Shown here one piece after another: positions 14,589 to 20,148 of a stretch of DNA of 20,148 nucleotides. A program made the translations under genes and the position numbers. Every line of letters begins with the position of its first letter. The stretch's first letter is position 1. The notes below the pieces were generated by a model. It did not search any database, was not told where the DNA came from, and saw only the letters and a list, made by a program, of their open reading frames with translations. This DNA comes from Clostridiales bacterium (GTDB taxonomy: Bacteria; Bacillota; Clostridia; Oscillospirales; Acutalibacteraceae), in NCBI GenBank assembly GCA_019415925.1, contig DXYG01000047.1:1-20148 (forward strand), read 5' to 3'.

Positions 14589-15389
14589 TTACCTGCCAAG
14601 CTCCTCGGCACGCTTTGTACAGGCGTCCATTGCGTCCTGAACAGCCTCGTAAAATCCGTGCTCTTTGAGCTTATCAAGTGCGGCTATTGTTGTGCCGCCC
14701 TTTGAGCTGACTTTCTGAATAAGAACATCGGCGCTGTCGCCGCTTTCACGAAGCATTGCCGCTGAGCCTTCGAGAGTTGCGCAGACAAGGTTCATAGCCT
14801 TGTCGTAGTCTATTCCCTGCTTTTGTGCGTAATCAGCCATTGCCTTTGCAAAAAGGTAGATATACGCAGGGCTGCTGCCGTTTACGGCGATAATCTCGTT
14901 CATATGCTCCTCGGTGATATATTCGCATACGCCGCTTCCTGCAAACATATTATATACCACCTGTTTGTCCTCGTCGCTGATGTTATCGGATGGGCAGAGT
15001 GCAGAAGCACCCTTTTTGAGCAGTAAAGGAGTGTTCGGCATCACACGTACAACAGGACATTTACAGTCAAGAGCTGACTGAACGTAGCCGATTGAGATTC
15101 CTGCGGCAATTGAAACGAATGTTTTGCTTTCGTTTACGGCAGGCTTGATTGTTTCAAGTACCTCCGAATAATTCTGAGGCTTTACGGCAAGTACGGTAAT
15201 ATCGCTGTTTTCAACAACTTCACAACCCGTCTTGCAGACTGAAACGCCCATATCGGACATTACAGCACACTTATCGGCGTCTGTATCAAAAACATTGATA
15301 AAATCAGCTTTGCCGCCGTTTTGTGCCATAAGTCCTTTGATTATCGCTGTCGCCATATTGCCTGCGCCGATAAATCCAATTTTTTTCAT
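14589..15389 (-). CDS. proC: Pyrroline-5-carboxylate reductase
   Basis: A 266-aa cytoplasmic enzyme that reduces 1-pyrroline-5-carboxylate to L-proline with NAD(P)H, the last step of proline synthesis. The start at 15389 (MKKIGFIG) has GAAGG 7 bases upstream. The N-terminal Rossmann motif is IGFIGAGNMATAI (4-16). VRVMPNTP is at 114-121 and NGSSPAYIY at 170-178. The C-terminal family signature runs through VSSKGGTTIAALDKL (227-241). Length is normal for the family. It follows the lysozyme gene by 50 bp; the link looks positional rather than functional. No proA or proB is in the window. Confidence 0.96.
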   Translation of the reverse strand: MKKIGFIGAGNMATAIIKGLMAQNGGKADFINVFDTDADKCAVMSDMGVSVCKTGCEVVENSDITVLAVKPQNYSEVLETIKPAVNESKTFVSIAAGISIGYVQSALDCKCPVVRVMPNTPLLLKKGASALCPSDNISDEDKQVVYNMFAGSGVCEYITEEHMNEIIAVNGSSPAYIYLFAKAMADYAQKQGIDYDKAMNLVCATLEGSAAMLRESGDSADVLIQKVSSKGGTTIAALDKLKEHGFYEAVQDAMDACTKRAEELGR

Positions 15390-15439
15390 CTGATTACCTT
15401 CTTCATTTTCATTTTTAAACACATATATCATAAATCACA

Positions 15440-17944
15440 TCAACTTATACTGAATGACGGTCTTACCTGACAGGAAAAGCTGAAGCCTTTTTTGTTGTAT
15501 TGACCGTCACGCTGATAGTCGGCGTAGAAGAATACTTCTGCCTCGTCAATTCGTCTGTATAAAAGTCCCCAGTAGCAAGAGCCTGCTGCGTGATGATATT
15601 GCAAGTAGCTGTTAAGATAGTTCTGCTTATTTACATTATTCAAATCTCTTGTGCCGCCTGAAACAGATGCATAGGATTTGTATATATAGCCTGTTGTGCC
15701 GTTTGAAAGCTTGATTTTGTACCAGCTTGAATTGTAAATCTTTCCGTCAACAAATGTAAATTTTGTATTTTTCGACATACAGGTCAGAACAGAATGGTCG
15801 GTTCCCGGACCGCTTCGCAAGTTAACGTCGCTTGAATTGACATATCCGCTTGCGCCTGCGCTGATTGTTGAACTGCCTGAGCCTGTATTAAGAAGGACAG
15901 ACTGCAAATCGGAATCGTTGTAGATTGCGCTTGCACCAACGTTGTAGGTAAAGCAGACAATCGAGTCAAACTGCTGTTGATTGAACTTTATGCCGTTATC
16001 TAAAAGGAATGAATTGGTTTTGGTTGTATAGCCGCCCTTATTTACCGTCTGACAAAGATAAGCGTATGCTTCATTCTTGGTGAGGTTATTATAGAACTGC
16101 TCGTTTGTAAGCACAACCTTGCCGTAACCGAGAGTCGGGTCAGAGGTTATACTGTCGGCAGTTACACTGCTTAAGAATCCCTCGTAGTTTGCAATAAGGT
16201 TGATTACCTCATCGCTTGCACGTCTTTCGGCACAAACAGTTGTCGTCTTATCGGTTGAAGAAGTTACAAACACCTCTCCCTCGCCGTTTCCGGGAGTTGT
16301 AAGATATTTAGTTGAGGTTTTGTATTTTGCATAAGCCTTGACGGTCCATTTACCCGAGGTGCTGAGCTGTTTTGAGCCTGACCATATGTAATTATTGCCG
16401 TCTTTTACCTTGTTTGTGGCATTTACTGTATAGGAAGTGCTTCCGTTTGATACGACAAAACGAACTGCGACTCTGTCGGTATCTGTAATTGCCTTAAAGG
16501 TTACGGTTGAATTTTTAGGTGCAGAGTTCGGTGATGCATATACAAATCTGATGTTATCTCTGCCGATTACATTAATAAGGCAGGTTGCCGCACCGCTTGA
16601 GGTGTAGGCAGTGATGGTTACATAACCGTTTGATTTTGTATCTACAATTCCGTTATTTACCTTAGCAATTGCTGTGTTCGAGGATTTCCACTTTACTGAG
16701 CCTGTGGTTGATTTCAGAAGTACAGACTTTCCTCTGCGCATATTGCTGATTGTACTTGAGGAAATATTAACCGAAGTTCCCGACTTAACAGTAATTTTAC
16801 AGGTTGCGGAATTTGAACCTGATGCAGCTTTAATATATGCTGTACCGCTTGATTTTGCAGTAACAACACCGTTTGAATTAACTGTAGCAACAGAGGTGTT
16901 TGAGCTGCTCCACTTGACAGAGCTTGCTCCCGTTGCAGTTATTGCAAACTTGTTTCCGACATAAATAGTTTCACTCGTTGAAGAAAGCTTGATTGAGCCG
17001 GAAGGAGTTGTCGGAGTCGTAGGGATTGTAGGTGTAGTCGGGGATTCCGGATTGGAACTTGAGCTGTTTTTGGTAGCATAAGTTTTATAGATGTAGCCCT
17101 TCTTACCGTCTGAAAGCTGAATATTGTACCAGCTTGAATTATAAAGTGATGTGCTGATAAAGGTAAACTGAGTATTCTTGCGCATACAGGTTACTACGGA
17201 ATAGTTTGTACCTGCACCGCTGCGGAGATTTACATAATCGTCGTTTACATATCCTGTTACTTTTTCGGAAGAGCCCGAGCCTGAAGATGCTGGATTTTTT
17301 GTAACATAATCCTTGTGGATATAGCCTTTTTTACCGTCTGAAAGCTGAATGTTATACCAGCTTGAATTATAAAGCGTTGTGCTTATAAAGGTAAACTGCG
17401 TATTCTTACGCATACAGGTTACAACAGAATAGCTTTTGCCTGCTCCGCTGCGGAGATTTACATAATCGTCGTTTACGTAACCTGTGACTTTATCGGAAGA
17501 AGGTCTATCCGACGAAGTTGAAGAAAGTGCGGCGTAATCCCTGTGGATATAGCCTGTTTTAGAATTTGACGTAAGCTTGATTTTATACCAGCTTGAATTA
17601 TAGAGCTTGCCGTCAACATATGTAAATTTCGTGTTTTTTCGCATACAGGTTACAACAGAGCAATTTGTTCCTGCACCGCTGCGAAGATTTACGTAGTCAT
17701 CGCTGACATATCCGCTTGCACCTGCTGAGGGTGAAGCATAGGTTGCCTGCAAAAGATTTGTTCCTACAGTTGCTACAAAATCGCTTTTAAGTGTTTCGGG
17801 AGATTGTGTGGCAGTTTCCGAATTTTCATCAAATGCAGAAACTGCACCTGCCGAAAACGAGCTTACTGCAACAAGAAAAACCGAACCGAGAATTGCGACT
17901 GCAAGTGCTACACAGACAACTCTGACAAATATCTTTTGTTTCAT
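15440..17944 (-). CDS. Secreted modular GH24 lysozyme with SH3 and Big_2 repeats
   Basis: An 834-aa exported protein. The start at 17944 (MKQKIF) is preferred because the in-frame GTG three codons earlier lies inside the AAAGGTGG binding site. A signal peptide covers about 1-35. Three bacterial SH3 repeats lie at 78-137, 155-213 and 229-290 (GYV.DDYVNLRSGAG...). A Pro/Thr linker follows, then two Big_2-like Ig domains at about 317-388 and 391-461 and a further beta domain at 465-562. The lysozyme domain begins near 572: Glu588 in NYEGF, Asp597 and Thr604 before LGYG match the T4-lysozyme Glu-Asp-Thr triad in order and near-correct spacing. QQFDSIVCFTYNVG (658-671) and GLLYRRIDEAEVF (793-805) are GH24 hallmarks. 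A fourth SH3 repeat (698-760) interrupts this domain. It should cleave peptidoglycan outside the cell and is probably an autolysin or cell-wall remodelling enzyme. Confidence 0.92.
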   Translation of the reverse strand: MKQKIFVRVVCVALAVAILGSVFLVAVSSFSAGAVSAFDENSETATQSPETLKSDFVATVGTNLLQATYASPSAGASGYVSDDYVNLRSGAGTNCSVVTCMRKNTKFTYVDGKLYNSSWYKIKLTSNSKTGYIHRDYAALSSTSSDRPSSDKVTGYVNDDYVNLRSGAGKSYSVVTCMRKNTQFTFISTTLYNSSWYNIQLSDGKKGYIHKDYVTKNPASSGSGSSEKVTGYVNDDYVNLRSGAGTNYSVVTCMRKNTQFTFISTSLYNSSWYNIQLSDGKKGYIYKTYATKNSSSSNPESPTTPTIPTTPTTPSGSIKLSSTSETIYVGNKFAITATGASSVKWSSSNTSVATVNSNGVVTAKSSGTAYIKAASGSNSATCKITVKSGTSVNISSSTISNMRRGKSVLLKSTTGSVKWKSSNTAIAKVNNGIVDTKSNGYVTITAYTSSGAATCLINVIGRDNIRFVYASPNSAPKNSTVTFKAITDTDRVAVRFVVSNGSTSYTVNATNKVKDGNNYIWSGSKQLSTSGKWTVKAYAKYKTSTKYLTTPGNGEGEVFVTSSTDKTTTVCAERRASDEVINLIANYEGFLSSVTADSITSDPTLGYGKVVLTNEQFYNNLTKNEAYAYLCQTVNKGGYTTKTNSFLLDNGIKFNQQQFDSIVCFTYNVGASAIYNDSDLQSVLLNTGSGSSTISAGASGYVNSSDVNLRSGPGTDHSVLTCMSKNTKFTFVDGKIYNSSWYKIKLSNGTTGYIYKSYASVSGGTRDLNNVNKQNYLNSYLQYHHAAGSCYWGLLYRRIDEAEVFFYADYQRDGQYNKKGFSFSCQVRPSFSIS
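17130..17435 (-). repeat. Near-identical DNA copies of SH3 repeats 2 and 3
   Basis: The segments near 17107-17206 and 17337-17436, inside the lysozyme gene, are almost the same at DNA level. Both encode LYNSSWYNIQLSDGKKGYI and the preceding VVTCMRKNTQFTFIS. This indicates recent tandem duplication and possible copy-number variation among strains. Confidence 0.65.
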
Positions 17945-18020
17945 TGATACCACCTTTGTTTCTTTTCAAAACTTCATTAATATAAAAATGAATGACCGTA
18001 AGTGTTTTTTATTATCTTAT

Positions 18021-18049
18021 ATTATACCATAAAAATTCTTTTTTCGCAA
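18021..18049 (-). promoter_or_regulatory. Sigma-A promoter of the lysozyme gene
   Basis: On the minus strand TTGCGA (plus 18044-18049) and TATAAT (plus 18021-18026) are 17 bases apart, with an extended -10 (TG one base before TATAAT). Predicted start is near 18014, giving a leader of about 70 bases. The region also follows the stop of the 182-aa gene at 18059 by only 10 bases, and no clear terminator separates the two units. Confidence 0.75.
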
Positions 18050-18058
18050 ATTAATTAT

Positions 18059-18607
18059 TTATTCTCTGTCGAATAATTTACTTCTTAATCTGATGACGTA
18101 CTGACTGACAAATACCGTAACAGCAAAGTCGTATACAAGGAAAAATACGTTGCCGAAAGCCAGAAACGCAAGAGGCATATATATGCCGAAAAGAGTATAT
18201 TCTTCGGGTGAAATTGAAAGCAGAAAAGCCGCCGCATAAAACGAAGCGATTGCCGCAGCATTGAATACTGCCAATTTCACAATATAAAGAATTATTTTAT
18301 TTTTTATATGCTTTTCAAATACCGCCTTTAAAATCGGATAATAACCGAAAAGAGCGATAAAATAGAGAACAGCCTCCTTGTCGCCTGCAAGAAAAAGCGA
18401 CAAAACAGAAACTACGGCATAAACACCGAGTCCCCATTTCCAGCCGTACTCAATAACTACGGCTGCAATAAATATTCCGGCAAAGCAAGGAAAAGCATAA
18501 GTTCCTATAGGCACAAGCGTTGTAAAAATCATAAGTGCAAGTGCCAGAGCCGCAATGATACCGCAAAAAGCTACCCTGAAGGTTGAATTCTTCACGCTCT
18601 TTTTCAT
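18059..18607 (-). CDS. Small polytopic membrane protein, ECF S-component-like
   Basis: A 182-aa protein with five or six membrane segments (about 12-30, 36-54, 58-75, 79-93, 106-129 and 140-165). The start at 18607 lies 1 bp after the stop of the J-domain gene (TGATATG), so translation is probably coupled. The N-terminus (FRVAFCGIIAALALALM) and overall length resemble substrate-binding S-components of ECF transporters, but I see no substrate-specific motif and no ECF ATPase genes here. I recall similar proteins as uncharacterised membrane proteins in related Firmicutes. Function is unassigned. Confidence 0.7.
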   Translation of the reverse strand: MKKSVKNSTFRVAFCGIIAALALALMIFTTLVPIGTYAFPCFAGIFIAAVVIEYGWKWGLGVYAVVSVLSLFLAGDKEAVLYFIALFGYYPILKAVFEKHIKNKIILYIVKLAVFNAAAIASFYAAAFLLSISPEEYTLFGIYMPLAFLAFGNVFFLVYDFAVTVFVSQYVIRLRSKLFDRE

Positions 18608-18608
18608 A

Positions 18609-19217
18609 TCAGCAACCTGCCCTGCAGCAATCGCACATACAGTCTGCGCACATCATTGCCGCACAAATATCACAGCAGGAACAGCCTGCACCTGTACCCT
18701 GCATATTCGGCTGATTGTAGCCGCCGTAATTATATGCACGCTGATTCTGCATATTGTTGAGTGCCGCACGGTACTCCTGATTGTTCGGGTCCATATTGCA
18801 GGCTGTTGTAAAATTATTGAATGCCTGCTCGCTCCAGCCTCTTCTGTAGGCACACATTCCCTTGAGATAGTACCACTCGGCAGTGCGGTTGCCCATAGGA
18901 GTTGAGTCGAGTATCTGTTCAGCCTGATCAATCATATTGCGCTGAATATAAATTCTTACGTTGTAAAACTGAGAATTTGAAGAGCCTGAATATGACGAAG
19001 AGTTTGTTGAGCCGGTACCCTTGCCCTTCTGGCGCATCTGATTTATTGTATCGTAAGCCTCGTTAATCTCTTTCATCTTCTGTTCAGCCACATCTGCAAG
19101 AGGACTGTCAGCGTAATTGTCGGGATGATACTTTTTGGCAAGCTTTCTGTAAGCCGCTTTGATTTCCTCATCTGTAGCCGTTTCGGATACTCCAAGTACT
19201 TCGTATGGATTATTCAT
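18609..19217 (-). CDS. J-domain protein with TPR-like region and Cys-rich tail
   Basis: A 202-aa protein starting at 19217 with GGAGGT 4 bases upstream; this site lies inside the end of the preceding gene. Residues 1-62 form a J domain (NPYEVLGV, then AYRKLAKKYHPDN) with the essential HPD at 31-33, which stimulates DnaK ATPase. A Gly/Ser linker covers about 65-82 and a helical TPR-like region 88-158 (WYYLKGMCAYRRGWSEQAF). The tail holds ten Cys at 179-202 (GCSCCDICAAMMCADCMCDC and on). It lacks the Gly/Phe region and zinc-finger spacing of true DnaJ, so it is a specialised co-chaperone. The tail could bind metal or be a site of acylation. Clients are unknown, but the tight coupling to both neighbours suggests a shared task. 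Confidence 0.88.
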   Translation of the reverse strand: MNNPYEVLGVSETATDEEIKAAYRKLAKKYHPDNYADSPLADVAEQKMKEINEAYDTINQMRQKGKGTGSTNSSSYSGSSNSQFYNVRIYIQRNMIDQAEQILDSTPMGNRTAEWYYLKGMCAYRRGWSEQAFNNFTTACNMDPNNQEYRAALNNMQNQRAYNYGGYNQPNMQGTGAGCSCCDICAAMMCADCMCDCCRAGC

Positions 19218-20064
19218 TATTACCTCCGCTTAAATTGTCGGTTACTTTGTTTTGAACAGAGGGCAAGCCGAGCAAAAGCATATTGTCAAGAATCCCTCTG
19301 AAATCCTTTATGTCAATAAGATTGTAAGCGTCATACGCCCTTGCAAGCGACTGATTGAGTGCTGATACAATCCGTTGTTGATTGTATTCTTCTTTTAAAG
19401 AAATAAATGGGTTAAAGTTATTTTTCTTTCTGTCCTTTTCTAAGTCATCTGCGGCGTCAACCAGATAAATCCACCTGCCGAGATGATAGCCAAATTCGTA
19501 AAAAACACGTCTGTCGGTGTCGTTTTCGGCTTCGAGTGCAAAAACATTTGCAAGCATATATCCCGTCGGGTGAGCCGCCATATCAACCGAGCAGTTTTCG
19601 TCTGCCTCGGCTTCTGACTGAAGCGCAGTCATTTCGGAAATATATTTATCAATATCGGGATATTTTTTTGCGGCTTTCTTCTGCCAGTGTGAAAAGAACA
19701 AAAGCAATAATCTTGTTAAAAGCTTTCTGAAAAAGCCCTCGTCCTTTAAATCGTCCTTTAGCTTGTAAAAAACGGAAATGACAGAAAAGGCAGACGCTTT
19801 GCTGTAGCAATCGCTTTCGCACAAGGCAAATTTGCACTTTTTCAGCGGATTAAAGGTGCATCTTCCGTCTTTAAAACCCTTACAGGTTCTTGACACAGAC
19901 ATAAGAAGCATTGCGTAAAATGTACAGTCATAGCTTAAGCTTAATCGGGTGAGGAATGAATAATCCTTTCCCATTTGCTTGCACAAACCGCAGTATACGG
20001 ATTTATATGCCTCAAATTCCCGTACAAGCAGTTCGCTTTTTTGAATTTGCAAATATCCAAACAC
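19210..20064 (-). CDS. DUF5685-like helical protein with paired Asp-rich motifs
   Basis: A 284-aa protein, almost entirely helical. The start is GTG at 20064 with AAGGAG 6 bases upstream. The N-terminus MFGYLQ..KSELLVREFEAYKSVYCGLCKQMG and the downstream SYDCTFYAMLLM pattern match my recollection of the DUF5685 family. Cysteines at 25, 28, 61, 69, 77, 82 and 86 could bind metal. Two acidic motifs, DDLKDE (104-109) and DAADDLEKD (203-211), sit about 100 residues apart, and the second follows GYHLGRWIYLV. This resembles the paired Asp motifs of all-helical isoprenoid synthases. The stop overlaps the J-domain start by 8 bp. Biochemical function is not established. Confidence 0.78.
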   Translation of the reverse strand: MFGYLQIQKSELLVREFEAYKSVYCGLCKQMGKDYSFLTRLSLSYDCTFYAMLLMSVSRTCKGFKDGRCTFNPLKKCKFALCESDCYSKASAFSVISVFYKLKDDLKDEGFFRKLLTRLLLLFFSHWQKKAAKKYPDIDKYISEMTALQSEAEADENCSVDMAAHPTGYMLANVFALEAENDTDRRVFYEFGYHLGRWIYLVDAADDLEKDRKKNNFNPFISLKEEYNQQRIVSALNQSLARAYDAYNLIDIKDFRGILDNMLLLGLPSVQNKVTDNLSGGNNE

Positions 20065-20119
20065 AATTTGCTCCTTATTTAACCTTTTACAGTTGAAAAT
20101 TTCTAACGCTTTAAATAGT

Positions 20120-20147
20120 ATTATACATAATATATCATACTACATAA
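20120..20147 (-). promoter_or_regulatory. Probable promoter of the DUF5685/J-domain/membrane protein operon
   Basis: A perfect TATAAT lies on the minus strand at plus 20120-20125, about 55 bases before the GTG start. The -35 region is poor (TTATGT at 16-base spacing, or GTTATG at 17) and lies at the edge of the window, so only the -10 box is convincing. Confidence 0.45.
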
Positions 20148-20148
20148 C

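Noticed and set aside
15440..17944. Prophage endolysin region
   Set aside because: GH24 lysozymes are common in phages, but this one has a signal peptide, Big_2 and SH3 repeats and no phage genes around it.
17945..17953. GTG start three codons upstream for the lysozyme
   Set aside because: This GTG forms part of the ribosome binding site for the ATG at 17944, so it cannot have its own properly spaced site.
18059..18607. Firm assignment as a vitamin-specific ECF transporter S-component
   Set aside because: Only general size and hydrophobicity agree; no substrate motif, riboswitch or ECF ATPase genes are present.

Overview
The window looks like a chromosome segment from a low-GC, spore-forming, polysaccharide-degrading gut Firmicute close to Ruminococcus (Oscillospiraceae). 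The reasons are two dockerin-bearing secreted proteins, a very large secreted protein with starch-binding (CBM26-like) modules, BspA-type leucine-rich repeats, a SpoIIM-like sporulation membrane protein, AGGAGG-type ribosome binding sites, and dense GC-rich palindromic intergenic repeats. The genus is inferred. Every gene I accept lies on the minus strand, so transcription runs from high to low coordinates.

Right end (20148 to 18059): a tight operon encodes a DUF5685-like helical protein, a J-domain/TPR-like protein with a Cys-rich tail, and a small polytopic membrane protein. The first two genes overlap by 8 bp and the last two are 1 bp apart.

Middle right (18049 to 10435): a strong promoter drives a secreted modular GH24 lysozyme, followed by proC. 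After a long imperfect hairpin come spoIIM, a YesL/DUF624-like membrane protein, two paralogous single-pass membrane proteins and an acyltransferase-3 membrane enzyme. A rho-independent terminator at 10435-10459 closes the run.

Middle (10434 to 9532): about 950 bp have no gene. They hold a patchwork of palindromic repeats, a T-rich stretch, and a consensus promoter with a roughly 145-nt structured leader for the next gene.

Left half (9531 to 1): a 663-aa dockerin protein with Ig-like repeats comes first, then an 1811-aa secreted starch-binding protein. A 52-aa peptide gene follows 34 bp after it and ends at a strong terminator. A new promoter then drives a leucine-rich-repeat dockerin protein and an HPr-kinase-like P-loop kinase whose gene ends at base 1.

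The two dockerin proteins, and perhaps the giant protein, probably belong to a cell-surface cellulosome/amylosome-like system. The most interesting possibility is that the 52-aa peptide and the HPr-kinase-like protein belong to a ribosomally synthesised, post-translationally modified peptide (RiPP) system. The peptide has a YxxPxF motif resembling lasso-type leaders, and the kinase belongs to a family that includes the paeninodin tailoring kinases. The expected partner genes would lie beyond base 1 and cannot be seen here.
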